NCBI GenBank assembly: GCA_002633025.1
Contig: NMRB01000124.1
Span: forward strand, 260,295-324,294
Reading direction: 5' to 3'
Origin: Notospermus geniculatus
Taxonomy: Eukaryota > Nemertea > Pilidiophora > Heteronemertea > Lineidae
Length of the DNA stretch: 64,000 nt
Below the pieces are notes generated by a model. The model was not told the origin of the DNA. It saw nothing but the letters and a program-made list of their open reading frames with translations, and searched no databases. Every line of letters starts with the position of its first letter. The stretch's first letter is position 1. Positions 1 to 11,211 of this stretch are shown here, piece after piece. Position numbers and translations under genes: made by a program.

Positions 1-1512
1 GTCCAAGAGGATGAGGGCTTCATCCACTCATTATGTGTGTCCACTCCAGACTCAGCATTGGTGGGGCAGAACGTGTCATTGGATTCCCCTTGGCCTAAGG
101 TGGACATTGCGGCCAATCAGCAGGCGGATTCCAACCTCAAACAGCTTTGTCAATGGGTTGAGTCCAAGCGGCGTCCGTCTTGCTCTGTTCTGAAAGAGAA
201 CAAGGAACTATCTCAATTGTGTCGTCATTGGGATCAGTTGGTCATTGTGGAAGGGCTGCTTTGCCGGAAAGTATGTTTCAACGATTCGACCTATCACCAG
301 ATCATTGTTCCCCCCTGTCTTCGCCCTCAGGTAATTGAAGGGTTTCACGACCACTTGGGACACCTCGGGCGAGACAGAACTCTCGACTTCATCAAGCGTC
401 GTTTCTATTGGCCGGGTATGTCAACACAGGTGGAAAACTGGGTGCGGAGTTGTTTCGCCTGTACAAAACGCAAACGTCCAAATGCTTCAGAACGGGCACC
501 TCTGGTTAATGTGCGCACGACGCAACCCATGCAACTCGTGTGCATGGATTTTCTATCTCTTGAGCCATCCCATGGGTATGAGAACATACTGGTAATTACA
601 GATCATTTTTCCAAGTATGCTCAGGCCATACCCACAAAGAGTCAGACTGCTGCAACCACAGCTCGCGTTCTGTTCGATAATTTCATTGTTCATTATGGAA
701 TTCCCGAACGTCTGCACAGCGATCAGGGTCAGAATTTCGTTGGCAAAGTCATTCAAGAGCTATGTAAGCTATTAAACATCTCCAAGTCTCGCACTACTCC
801 GTATCATCCGATGGGTAATGGTGTGTGCGAGCGATTTAATCGCACATTATTGGATATGCTTGGGACTCTTCCAACTGATAAGAAGAAGGATTGGAAACGT
901 TTTGTCCCCAGTCTGGTTCATGCGTACAACTCCTCGTGTCATGACTCCTCGGGGTTTTCCCCCTACTTCCTCCTGTTCGGACGGGAGCCCCGTCTTCCGT
1001 GTGATGTTCGGTTCGGCACTTTGGTCCCATATACTTCTGAAAGCTCCCGAGTGAAGTTTGTGGATGAGTTGCGTTCTCGGTTGTCGGTGGCGTACGATTT
1101 GGCTAGCCAACAGATGGAAAAGGCTAGAGCCAAACAGAAAGATAATTATAATATACGAGTCCGAGGTGCAACTCTGCGTGTTCAAGACAAAGTCTTGGTT
1201 CGACGGGTTAGTGATCGTGGTAAGCACAAGCTTGCAAACAGGTGGGAAGATGAATGTTATACAGTAGTGGAGCAACCGAACCCTGACATACCTGTGTTTG
1301 TAGTCCAATCTGATTCTGGTCAGCGAAGGTGTTTACATCGCAACCTTCTGCTGCCAATCTCATTCCCGGACTCTGCATCGCCCGCAGCGAGTGTGCACAC
1401 GGCACCTCCTCAAGTGAAACCTGTTCCTAGGCCCAGACGGTCTTTGAATAAATCGGTTAATGCGGAGGAGGTATCGAGTTCCATTCGGCCGGGCGGTGGG
1501 AGCACACAGTAA
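1..1512 (+). CDS. Ty3/Gypsy retrotransposon pol, 3' part (integrase), 5' end outside window
   Basis: The frame is open from base 1 to a TAA at 1510-1512. The first start-like codon in frame (37) is GTG, so the true N-terminus, with protease, reverse transcriptase and RNase H, lies left of the window. Numbering from base 37, the H2C2 zinc-binding domain is H104/H109 with C139 and C142. The DDE integrase core is D171, D229 in SDQGQNF and E265 in VCERFNRT, with the usual 35-residue D-E spacing. A GPY/F-like C-terminal module (about 375-440) and a proline/basic tail follow. The integrase would insert the cDNA copy of the element in the nucleus. No stop or frameshift is seen, so this part looks intact and probably young. 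The family call is firm; the clade is not assigned. Confidence 0.93.
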   Translation, partial: VQEDEGFIHSLCVSTPDSALVGQNVSLDSPWPKVDIAANQQADSNLKQLCQWVESKRRPSCSVLKENKELSQLCRHWDQLVIVEGLLCRKVCFNDSTYHQIIVPPCLRPQVIEGFHDHLGHLGRDRTLDFIKRRFYWPGMSTQVENWVRSCFACTKRKRPNASERAPLVNVRTTQPMQLVCMDFLSLEPSHGYENILVITDHFSKYAQAIPTKSQTAATTARVLFDNFIVHYGIPERLHSDQGQNFVGKVIQELCKLLNISKSRTTPYHPMGNGVCERFNRTLLDMLGTLPTDKKKDWKRFVPSLVHAYNSSCHDSSGFSPYFLLFGREPRLPCDVRFGTLVPYTSESSRVKFVDELRSRLSVAYDLASQQMEKARAKQKDNYNIRVRGATLRVQDKVLVRRVSDRGKHKLANRWEDECYTVVEQPNPDIPVFVVQSDSGQRRCLHRNLLLPISFPDSASPAASVHTAPPQVKPVPRPRRSLNKSVNAEEVSSSIRPGGGSTQ

Positions 1513-1941
1513 TAGGAAAATGAGTGGATCTAGATATAGGAAGATTCTTCCCTCGCACGCGCCCGAGTTTAATGCTAACATAACTGTCTTGGTCCGTTTC
1601 GCAAGGTAAAATTAACACTTCCCAGATACTAGTTTCATAGATTTACGTAATATAAAACAGCCTTCACAGCTGTTACCGTTGAAACAAAAAATGGATCAAT
1701 AAATTGTTATTATGTGAACATTGTTCCAAATTTTTATCACAATGTTCACAAAATTTAACACGCCGTGATAAATTTGAAGGTCAGGTCAAGGTCACATACA
1801 AAAATTTGCATAAAGGGGGTTTAAGGGGTGCTGAGTCACATGGTGCCATTAGTTTTTGTGCCCGGAGCTTCTAAGTACCATTTTTTGGCAGTTTTTGTTT
1901 GACCCTCAAATTCAAATTTCCCTCCATTTTTACATCATTAC
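1513..1941. other. Sequence downstream of Gypsy pol, possible 3' UTR/LTR
   Basis: This AT-rich stretch directly follows the pol stop and has an AATAAA near 1699. A 3' LTR is expected here, but without the 5' LTR for comparison its borders cannot be drawn. No clear polypurine tract or TG/CA ends were recognised. Confidence 0.35.
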
Positions 1942-2105
1942 TACAGAGCCATCTCTTGGTGAGTGCTGGAACTAAACATCAACAGTGCTGCCATCTCATG
2001 ACTACTTTAAGAACTAAACATCAACAGTGCTGCCATCTCTTGGTGAATGCTGGAACTAAACCCCAAAACAGTGCTGCCATCTTGTGGTGATTTTTGGAAC
2101 TAAAT
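1942..2105. repeat. Short tandem repeat, about 42-bp unit, four copies
   Basis: Four imperfect units each carry ACAGTGCTGCCATCT (first copy degenerate) followed by a GGAACTAAA-type segment. They start near 1942, 1982, 2024 and 2068. Confidence 0.8.
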
Positions 2106-2117
2106 TTATCTAACTAA

Positions 2118-2285
2118 ATGGATACTTTGCTTAGAGAAATTTTCCTGTTTGAGCCACATAACGCAATTATCTCCGGGGTAACCAACTGTGGAAAAACACA
2201 TTTCATCCTTGACCTCCTAGAGTCCGTCTACCAAGGTCATTTCGAGAATATAATNNCTCGCCCTATTCTTCTCATTGCTCAGTGA
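2118..2285 (+). pseudogene. P-loop ATPase N-terminal fragment, A32-like packaging ATPase type (tentative)
   Basis: An ATG at 2118 opens a 55-residue frame with a clean Walker A motif, SGVTNCGKTHF, about 20 residues in, preceded by a hydrophobic strand. The frame passes a two-base N at 2255-2256 and stops at 2285. A P-loop this close to the N-terminus followed by a helix rich in Leu/Asp resembles FtsK/HerA-type packaging ATPases (poxvirus A32 group) carried by Polinton/adintovirus-like elements and their relatives. No Walker B or other part of the enzyme is present and the downstream sequence is repeat, so this is a broken remnant. The P-loop is directly visible; the family is inference. Confidence 0.45.
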
Positions 2286-2309
2286 TTTGCATTAGCCATT
2301 CTGGTTTTT

Positions 2310-2640
2310 TCCTACAAATCTGGAAGTTGACTTCCTTTATATTCTTTTACTTTGTGTTGACCTTCGTGCATCTTTTTGCTTTGTTATGTATTACACTTGT
2401 CATATTTATTAAACCCTTTTCTTTCAGCTAAATCAGTTTCTCCTTAATTACATCCGCTCTCTTTATTAGGTCCAGCAACCATCAGTGGGGCTTGGACACT
2501 TTTCTTTCCTTAATTACATCCACTCTCTTAATTAGGTCCAGCAACCATCCGTGGTGCTTGGACACTATTCTTTCCTTAATTGCTCACTCATCCTGTCTAC
2601 ACAGGTGTTAGTTCTACATTCGGGTTTCAGCACGACTGTT
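2310..2640. repeat. Dispersed repeat with internal 65-bp tandem duplication
   Basis: The block beginning CCTTAATTACATCC is repeated with a period near 65 bp (2442, 2508, partial third at 2571). The same sequence blocks (GGAAGTTGACTTC, GCAACCA...GGGGCTTG, GGGTTTCAGC) recur at 4555-4830, so this is a dispersed family, probably a retroelement 3' end. Confidence 0.65.
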
Positions 2641-4080
2641 AGGAAGGGAATTTGCTATAGAGGCGTCACCTTTCGGAGAACGGCCACAACATGGAGAAAG
2701 CCCTCCTACAAATAGTACGGTGACGTAGCTAAATCGGCTCAGTGGACGCCTACCGGCAGAGCCAATAGAATATTATTGAAGACAGGAAGTAGTCAATCTG
2801 GACATGCGCAGGATAATGACATTCATTTCATGGACATGGCAAAGGATGATCTGTAGAAAATGAACTCGACGAAAGGGTACACATTCACACAGCCATTTGG
2901 ACGCTTTGCGAAATCAATCCGCGCGTCATTGCCACGACACCGCGTATGGAATAAACCATTCCTCCATGATTTGTGCATCTTTTTTTCATCTAATAAAATT
3001 AGTTTTCATGATCTGATTTTTGGTCGATAATCTTGACTTTTAATTCGGGAACATGTTTTCGGTAACACACTGTGTGCGGTGAGAGCACTGCGCTACACCC
3101 CACGAAACACACAGGGCCTACGTCGATGACAATATTGACAACGATCATTTCTGAATAGGCCTCATTGTAAGATGATCAGACCATGACATGCTGCAGTCCG
3201 TGAATCACCACAGCGCCGCGAAGTTTTGACATGCTAATTGCTGTTGCATACCAATAGCGCCTATTCGCTTGACGGCTATTTCGACCGTACTCAGCTCGGC
3301 CCGCAGGACAATCTACCACCTACTCCGATTTCCCGCCCAGGACGGTATTGGGGCGCAAGTACAGTATTAAAAATTCGCATCCATACCCGTGCGCTAAGTA
3401 TGGGAAAATCGGTTGGCATGGAAACCGTACCGAAAATTATCAATGAAATGCGTAAACATACAAATTCGGCCTTATCTTCGAACTAATGGGGCTGCGGTAT
3501 CCAGGGAAAACTACTATAAGTCTTATTGCCACTGTTTGCAACATGGCAGAGTATGGAAAATCCAGACTGTTCACAAAGTCAAAAATGAGTTATCAAACAG
3601 AGGAGCGTCACTTACAGGCAGAAAAAGTGATCTAAATCATTTTCAACCTGCCTCCATCATTGATGTAATCATCGTACGGTATCAGACTTGATATTTTGTC
3701 CATCCCACTTTTATCTGATGGCACAAATTGGCTCCTATAACCAGTTAACACCTAGAGCAATAGAAACAAGTTCTACCCTTAGGTTTTTATACCCTAGGAA
3801 TCAAATGAGCTGATCACTTTTGATCTGAGGTGTTGGGTGATGGTGATATCGACGTTCGATATCACATTTGATATTTGCCACATTGTCAACTGACCAACAT
3901 GAAACAAGTCTTTATTCATGCCTGCTTATTCAAGGACAGGACTGGGTTAAAATTCTCAGCCTCCTGTGGATGTGGACACTTAAAACTATCACCCCCTCAG
4001 GCCACAACACCAGGTGCTGAGTTTTTGATAACCCCGTTGTTTCCCCTTACCAACGCCAGTGTCAGGGCCAAAAAGGTTTG
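2641..4080. other. No recognisable gene
   Basis: Only short ORFs without family signatures or convincing codon structure are seen, and no hairpin element was recognised. Confidence 0.5.
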
Positions 4081-4325
4081 GCATTGGGTTCCCCCCCGTT
4101 TTTCCCCTTATTGGGCCCTTTTCTCTGGAGGACAGGGGTCGTCTATCTAGGCCTTTGTCTTCCATTGCTTTTCTCCAATTTGTTCGTCGGTCAGTGGTTT
4201 GCAGCCCCCTTTTTCCCTTTTGTAGGCCCTTTTTCTCTGGAGGACAGGGGTCCTCTTTCTAGGCCTTTGTCTTCCGTTGCCTTTTTCTAATTTTTCGTTG
4301 GTCAGTGGTTTGCAGTTGCCGTTCA
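4080..4325. repeat. Tandem repeat, about 114-bp unit, two copies
   Basis: The segment with GGAGGACAGGGGTC, TCTAGGCCTTTGTCTTCC and GGTCAGTGGTTTGCAG occurs at about 4126 and again at about 4240. Confidence 0.75.
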
Positions 4326-4554
4326 CCTAGGCTTCCTTTCTTTTTCCTCTTTTACGCCATTCTTTACTGTTGTCTTTGGCAGCCTCTTTGTTGTTTCTTA
4401 TTACCTTGCCCTCCATTTCTTTTTTTTATGTCTATTTTGTTATCATCTTTTCATACATTTTCTTAATATAAATTACCCTTACTATAATCTTGGGGGGAAT
4501 TATACTGTTAGTTTAATTCCTCCAAGCTATAATTTATAAAACCCCTTTCCTTTC

Positions 4555-4830
4555 AGCCTAGTCAAGCCTTACATTCACTAATTACGTTCACTGTTAGGTT
4601 GAGCAACCAATTTTTGGGGCTTGTACTCTTTTCATTCCTTAATTGCTGACCCGTCCTGTTTGGGTTGGATACTTCAGATCTACATTTGGGTTTCAGCTCA
4701 GTCTTTTCTAGAGTTTCAGATTGTAAAGCTCCAGCCTGAAGAAGACCCCTGTTGGGGTCGAAAATATGCAAATACTCTGGAAATTGACTTTATATACTTT
4801 GACTTTATATACTTTATCACATTGTGTGTC
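4555..4830 (+). repeat. Retroelement-like 3' end with structured CTGAAGA...GAAA motif
   Basis: This is related to 2310-2640 and to shorter copies at about 24715-24800 (reverse) and 39108-39215. It contains CTGAAGA at 4736, then a perfect 6-bp stem GACCCC/GGGGTC with a 4-nt loop, then GAAA. Outer arms TTTCTAGAGT (about 4706) and ACTCTGGAAA (about 4772) can pair. This recalls the hammerhead-type core reported for Penelope-like elements, but one extra A separates the core from stem II. Fragment only; no coding part. Confidence 0.5.
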
Positions 4831-6709
4831 GATTTTTGTGCTCGCCTTCTCTTTGGATCTACTTGTGCACGATAATCATGTTTTAATGCATTTTGATCCA
4901 CTTGAATGCCTTTCATTAATGTCTGATTTGCGGTTATGTAGAAATAGTATACTGTGCATTAAACCAAAATTTGTGCAGTCCAAAACCGAGCCTTTTTTGC
5001 CTCTGTCTGATACAAAATTTAAAACAGTAACTACATGGAATTATTTTAGACAAAAAACATGTACAGGAAAATCTGGCCTATGCGACACTGAAATACTGGA
5101 GTCTCTTCCCGCGGACGTCCACCATACGTTTTTCATGCTTTGGTGGATTTGAAATTTAATGTAAGATAAAAAAGTCATTTGTACTATAGGTAAATGATAC
5201 CTACAAAGAATAGATCTACAGGGCTTACTGGATATAGCATAATCATAAAAAGCATAAGATAATCTCTAACCTAGTACCCAAAGTTATACCCAGTTGAGAT
5301 GTACAAAAAGTGTCATGCATATAATGGTTTTCTACACGGGAACGAGGTGCAGATGGCACGTGCAGAGGGAGCGCATCTTGTGCTAGACCCCATAATAGTT
5401 GGTGTTCAGCATCAGAGGCCATTTCGAGAAAAAAGCAAAAGAAGGATTTTAGTTTAATGGAGAAGGCATTACACAGCCAAAGTTCGTAGGCGTATTCTGC
5501 AACACCTGTCGCTTCGAAATCGATGTGAACTTCACAAAATGTACATTGTGACCTACTTAATTCAAATATGCCATTAACTCATTTCAACAAAATTTTCATG
5601 GAACCTCGTTTCNGACTCGTTGTGACAAAATGGCCATATCTCCGGAACGGAAGCAGCTACGACGGCGCGACTAGCGCCAAAAGAAAGAGTAGAAAAAAGT
5701 AGCTTCCATTCTGACCTAGCGACAGACGCGTAGGAGCAGCGGTTATCGAGATATAGACGTTTAAAAATTGACAACCTGACGAAAACGTAGGCAGAATGCG
5801 ACCATTTCCTCACAACTTGCATCTTCGGCTCTGATCTGTTTCTCTCACAGACATTTTAGAACAAGCAGACCTGCATGAGGTCGTGGCCCATGTAGTTGCC
5901 TCCAGAATGAGTGCCTTGTCACCAGTTTTGGTTGAAAATTGTGGGAGCTAGGCGCATTTTTGTAGAGACGTCAAAAATTCATGTTACGAAATGGACATTT
6001 TTCAACTTCATCCCGGCCCCAAGGGGTTAAACAGGCGTTTGTAACAGTTTTTTTCGGTGTTATTGGTGATCTACTTTATAACGACATCTTCAGTTTTCCG
6101 GCCATCTTGTTTGTCACATGACCAGATGAGATCACATGACCACTGAAAATATGCTGTCCCTGCAACATCGCGTCCATTATACGTCAGCGTCAATGACGAC
6201 GCAAGTCATGACTCTGTTGTTCAGAATGAATTCTGGTCGTGATTATCCTGGTCCCCTGCCGACAAGATCGTACCGCTCCGTTCCTCCACTACTACGACAG
6301 GCCGCGTCCGCCATGTTTGCCTGTTTTCTGACACACGTATGCAAATGAGCAATAAAGACTCGTAACGTTGCGGGAGTCTCTATAAATAAATGCGGACTCA
6401 TGGCGCGACCGTTGATGACGTTTGGCTAGTGAAACGAGAATTACGACAGGGGACCAATCTAGGCCGTGATCACGTACAGAATCGCTCCGCGAATGACTGT
6501 ATCCAAAGTGGGATGACGTCACGAAAGCCCGTGGAGTCCAATTCCCTATTCAGTGTGTTGTTGGAAGGCATGCAGTTCGCACGTCTCGGCTCAGCGCTCC
6601 GCTGGGCTGTGGCGTGTGTGTTCCCTGTACTGTGGACAATGCTTTGTCTACAGCACAGCGAAGAGCTGTTGTGCACTGATGTGGTGTATTCCCGGGGTGG
6701 TATTGAGCA
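4831..6709. other. No recognisable gene
   Basis: No ORF here shows a domain or motif that I recognise, and no long inverted repeat was found. Confidence 0.5.
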
Positions 6710-7390
6710 GTCATGAGGGGCTTCATGACAAAGTGTAACGACGGACTGTTACACGGGTAAGTAGCAAAAGTGGATAAGCGAGCGAGGTTCACTTGTCTAT
6801 TTTTGGGGATAGTCATGATAAAGGATTTTCATGACAGAGTGTAACGATGGACAGTTACACGTGGTAGTAGTCACGATAAAGGATCTTCGTGACGTGAAGG
6901 AAGGAGTTAGCATAACGAAGGACAGTTATGCATAGGGTAGTCATGATAAAGGACTTTCATGACAGAGTGTAACGATGGACAGTTACACGTGGTAGTAGTC
7001 ACGATAAAGGATCTTCGTGACGTGAAGGAGTTAGCATAACGAAGGACAGTTATGCATAGGGTAGTCATGATAAAGGACTTTCATGACAGAGTGTAACGAT
7101 GGACAGTTACACGTGGTAGTAGTCACGATAAAGGAACTTCGTGACGTGAAGGATTTAGCATAACGAAGGACAGTTATGCATAGGGTAGTCATGATAAAGG
7201 TCTTTCATGTCTTACATGTAGTGTAACAGTTACACGTGGTAGTGGTTACGATGAAGGTTTTTCGTGATCGAGGTTCATGTTTGAGGTACGGGTACGCAGG
7301 GTGTACCGGTAGTCCTGATAAAGGACTTTCATGAAATATTGTAACGACGGAGTGTAAACTAACGCGGTAGCAATCATAATAAAGAGCTTA
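6710..7390. repeat. Array of alternating short hairpins (16 stem-loops, composite unit about 124-130 bp)
   Basis: From 6710 to 7235 there is a hairpin roughly every 31 bp, strictly alternating between two types. Type A has stem GTGTAAC or GCATAAC and an 8-nt loop (GATGGACA/GAAGGACA). Type B has stem GTCATGA or GTCACGA and a mostly 10-nt loop (TAAAGGA plus three bases). Starts are 6710B, 6733A, 6812B, 6839A, 6870B, 6910A, 6940B, 6967A, 6998B, 7034A, 7064B, 7091A, 7122B, 7158A, 7188B (one mismatch) and 7221A (loop shortened to 1 nt). The two A stems differ at two pairs and the two B stems at one, all compensated. Four hairpins form a unit repeated about every 124-130 bp (GTGTAAC at 6839, 6967, 7091, 7221). 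Degenerate copies fade out to 7390. No protein is encoded. Confidence 0.92.
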
Positions 7391-8880
7391 TGTTGTGTTG
7401 ACACACTGAAGTTCAGTTGCGACAGTTCGTGAGATTTAGCACAGCTGGGGGCAGGTGTGCGCAAAGGCTAGGTAATGGACAGTGTACATGGTTAGAATAT
7501 AGGCCCAGAGGATGAGAGTCTTGATACCTTTGAGAGTGCATGTCAGAAAGGCGGATAGTCGTGCAAGGGGGTGATTCCATGGCACGGATATGAATGTGGT
7601 AGCAAGGAGTTATTTTCTTGGGTCTATGTACATGTAGTTGTTTTGCTATTGGCAACGCCCTCTTTGACAGGGAAAACGTTGTTGGGGAGAATTGATCTGG
7701 GAGAAAGGTTTTTGGTGATCGATGGCAGGGGAAGCGTACGGTCAATGGGTATATATACATGTACATGTTGGTAAAATTAACTCCACCATGTGAAAGTTGC
7801 ACTCCAGTGGAGCGGGTATGGCATTATTATTTCAGTTCAGTCTATAATGCCATTGTTAGATTAACACACCTTCATGAGTTATGTGAACGAGGTATTAGCC
7901 CCAGATGTATTGGATTGTGTCACCTATTCGGGTAAAAAGAAAGGGCGTGAGTTCAGTGGGATTATGTGGAGATTTTGTAAAGCATGGCTTGAGGTGTTGA
8001 ATAACTTGCAGTGCAGTGTATGGGGATCGTGGTTGGGCAATAGATGTCTATTTTAAAATACGCAGGTTAAGTCAAAGAGATTTTAATGAATGATATCGGA
8101 TTTGAATGTAGTAGTCTTTTCTGCTCTCTGCTTTCCGGGGCTCCCTCAGCGGGCCCTAGTGGACTAACAATCTACGTGGGAGGCAGGGGTGGAAGGGTCT
8201 ACCCTTACATGGCGTTTTATTCGGGAGGTTTGTTCCGTGTGTGTTTAGGGATAGAATGCACAGTGATATCCAAGGCAACAGTCAAACAGAACACGGAATC
8301 ATATGCGCTCTTATGCTTCTAGGGTGTGACCATGAAGTGGCTCGTTGCTTTCTTTTGCAAACCAGTATGGGCTCGTTCTGTTTGCTTTCGGCTTCATTGC
8401 GTATGGGGACAAACCGTAGTTCAGATACAAATTTTCGCACATGTAGGGTGGACCCGTTTTCCACTCCTGCCTGCCCTCGTTTAATTGTGGCGTGCTTGGA
8501 GGAGGGCAAAAATCGAACTGTAGCTGATTCAGTGTACGATTAGGATGATATGTTATCACAGGAGGGTGGAGTATAATGTCAGAATATATGTGATCCAGTC
8601 GTAGCGTATAGCCTTATTATCTTATTTTCGCTCCAAAATAGTGGTGTTGAGATCATTCGATGAGGTGCCTTAAACTTCTTCAGTATGGCACAAACAGTGA
8701 ACGCAAAACATGTGTTCTGGTCAAAGGCGGATAGTTCTGTAATCGGTAAAATGCAGATACGGCGCTTTATAAGCGCAGTGATACGGAGGCTCATTTGATT
8801 GACCTGATTCAGGCTATAACGAAACTTGATAAACGTGACAAAATGCCTTGCGTAGTGATAAAGGCGTGAGACTTGGGCTT
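7391..8880. other. No recognisable gene; possible 5' region of the LINE downstream
   Basis: The stretch lies between the hairpin array and LINE remnants. Short ORFs carry no family motif. Confidence 0.4.
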
Positions 8881-9680
8881 AATTCCGTGGTGCCACCCAG
8901 AGGAGTTGAATGATATTTCTTCGCGGCACGCTTGACGAAGCTAGAGGAAAAGTTTGAGAGAGTAGAATGATGTGTCGCAAACAATGAGCTCAAACTAAAT
9001 GAAATAAATGGTAACGAAAAAAATTTTTACAATGCTGTGTGCATTCAACGACAGCCAGCCTGACGATAGTCATTGTGATATTTGCGTTCATGAGCAGAGA
9101 CAAGTCGGCTGTGACAGGTCGGGAGAGGTCAGCTGTACGAAGTCGACTGTAAGGGAACCGGAATCCTCAGTTTAGGGGACATTCTGGTGTCGGGAACATT
9201 AGATTTCATTACACTTGTGCTAAGGCTGAGAGTGGCACTCAGACCATTGACAGGTGCAGCAACGATTCCGAGGGATTTACGCGCAGAAAATGATAGTACA
9301 GCGGGGTAAATCTCTCTCAAGTGAATTCACTGCGCGTTATGGAGTTTAACAGGGTGGTGTGCTGTCCTCGGTTCTCTTGAGTATATATATTGATGAGCTC
9401 TTGTTGTCTTTGTCGAAATCTGGTTTGGATGTCGCATTGGTCTTACCTTTTGTGGTGCATTTGCCTATGCTGATGATGCCAATCATTTTAGCACCTACCT
9501 TAAGGGCTCTCAAGAAGATGTTGAGATTTGCTTCCAGTAGTAGAGATGGTATGGAAATAGAGGTACTTTTTGAGGGGGCCATGCTTCGCCCCTCTAGGTT
9601 TGAAATGTATTTGGGCACGATCCTTGGGGAGAATTCGATGAATAAAAGAGTTAAAGCGGGGATAAAAGGACAAATCTAAC
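8881..9680 (+). pseudogene. Decayed non-LTR retrotransposon (LINE): ORF1-like coiled coil and reverse transcriptase fragment
   Basis: Around 8930-8985 a broken frame reads as a charged heptad-type segment (RLTKLEEKFERVE), as in LINE ORF1 or a pre-RT coiled coil. At 9346-9400 the frame gives QGGVLS...SIYIDELLL, preceded by a stop, matching RT motifs just before the catalytic box. The catalytic box itself, GAFAYADD, is read in a different frame at about 9454-9477, so at least one frameshift separates them. Further on, LAPT..ALKKM and SSS residues fit the next RT motif. The element is long dead. A related piece (GGGAACATTAGATTTCATTACAC) recurs at about 25532. Family within the LINEs not assigned. 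Confidence 0.75.
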
Positions 9681-10125
9681 AGTTTGGATTTGGATTTGGA
9701 TTAGGGGAGAACACAGGGCAACCGGGAGGAGTTAAGAAGGGTAGGATATCAAAGTAGGGAACTTTTGAGTATGAGGAAACATGGGCATGAGGTTTTAACA
9801 AGTGAGGATATTAACCAGATATTATTTTATCTGTGCATGTGTGTATTAAATGCAGATAGAAATAGGAGGGTTCGGTCTGTACCGTGGTATGTGATCATTG
9901 TGGAATGCACTGCACTGTTCTTGTACTGCCTGCACTGGTTGTACTTTGATGTACGATTAAACATATACTGGTGTTTTCTGGAATCTGAGTCATCCTGGGT
10001 GGTTCTATTGTTTGTCCGGGGTTTAGCATATACATGTACGGCTTCTAGAGACCATCACCATTAAAGCATAGTCATTCAACAGCAGATTATTTTACAGATA
10101 TGGAGAAGGTGGTAAATGTATTATC
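9681..10125. other. No recognisable gene
   Basis: Only a GGATTT microrepeat near 9688 and a 99-codon ORF without recognisable features. Confidence 0.4.
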
Positions 10126-10336
10126 AACAGATAGAAACATGGTACCTGGGAACCAGACCAACATATTATCAATTGTTTTTAGTTGTTATGAAATAAGAGA
10201 TGATGATTTTATATAAATTAACACAGAAATGGGTCAAAATGCATAAAACGTCAATTTCAATTATTTAGCTGCTTAACACTTCCAAAGAATAGGCTTATTT
10301 GATTCCCAGGTACATGTACCATATTTCTATCTGTTA
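10126..10336. mobile_element. Fold-back MITE, about 210 bp
   Basis: Terminal inverted repeats of about 30 bp: AACAGATAGAAACATGGTAC on the left, mirrored by the complement of TACCATATTTCTATCTGTT on the right. No ORF. Confidence 0.75.
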
Positions 10337-10576
10337 GTAATAAATTAATGGGTTGTAAATCCAACCGTTCAAAAGTTAGCTGTACATCGTCCCCCCTTCT
10401 CCTGTACAAAGCTCAGCTGTTGCGTCCATCGGCTTCCAACGTTGAAGTTAGTTCACGAAATTGAATATGCAAATTAAGTGGGATGTGTTGTTGATGATAA
10501 TGTCATATTGCATAAACGAATAAAACCTTCTGTTGCAATTAGTTCCCGGTTAATTCACAGATTTACTGGACTAATT

Positions 10577-10745
10577 TATACATCCCATTTGTGTACATGT
10601 ACATGTATCATGTTTATACACTTGGGTGGAGAGAGACCAGTGAGGCAGAGAGCCTTGTCCAAAGTCTCACGCCACAGTGGTATTCGAACCCAGGGCCCTC
10701 TTACCGCTGCTCGGAGATTCGAACCACTAACCGACCGTCTGTGCG
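10577..10745 (-). repeat. SINE-like retroposon, reverse orientation
   Basis: On the reverse strand GGTTCGAAT (B-box-like) is followed by GAGACTTTGGACAAGGC, CTCTGCCTCAC and CTCCACCCAAGTGTATAAAC. That order is typical of tRNA-derived SINEs in aquatic animals. The A box is eroded. Confidence 0.6.
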
Positions 10746-11070
10746 AAACTGGTACGGAAGGAAGAGGAATCCTAGGTGTCACAAGAATGCAGTTTCAACA
10801 TGTAGAACCAAGAATCTGCTATCGTACGAATGCAACCTCGTTCCCAGGGGTCGTTCGCTTTCCGGCAATAGGGAGGTTTCGCACCCTTACGAACTACGAA
10901 AACCGAACACGAAAATCGAGTTCGTGTTCGTATTTCGTACTTCGCAAAATTTCGGGTTTCGCATGAAATACGAAATACGAATGCCCGTTACATGCGCAGT
11001 AGCTTTCGTAGAAGGCGCTTTTACTAAAATTGGCGACTGCAGATGAAGTGGAGCATATGCTGCGAGATTA

Positions 11071-11211
11071 TGCCCGCTGTACACGATCAAATTTTTCATC
11101 CAACTTTCTGAATATGCTCAATAAAGGCATACACGCGGGTTTAGCCAAAGTAGGCCCGGAATCTGAATTTCCCAAAAATTGGATAAAAAATTTGATCGTG
11201 TACAGCGGGCG
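11071..11211. mobile_element. MITE with GCCCGCTGTACACGATCAAA termini
   Basis: Near-perfect inverted repeats of about 30 bp (GCCCGCTGTACACGATCAAA on both ends). A second copy sits at 32554-32710. Confidence 0.88.

Noticed and set aside
405-1581. Reverse-strand and alternate-frame ORFs over the Gypsy pol
   Set aside because: Shadows of a strongly supported coding frame.
4736-4763. Active hammerhead ribozyme
   Set aside because: An extra A between CUGAAGA and stem II and no convincing stem III; kept only as a structured-motif finding.
6710-7235. CRISPR array
   Set aside because: Regular spacing and dyad repeats, but there are no unique spacers: the intervening sequence is itself repeated, and the DNA is eukaryotic.
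10478-11046. 162- and 151-codon ORFs
   Set aside because: They run through a SINE and the end of a fold-back element in competing frames, with no protein motif.
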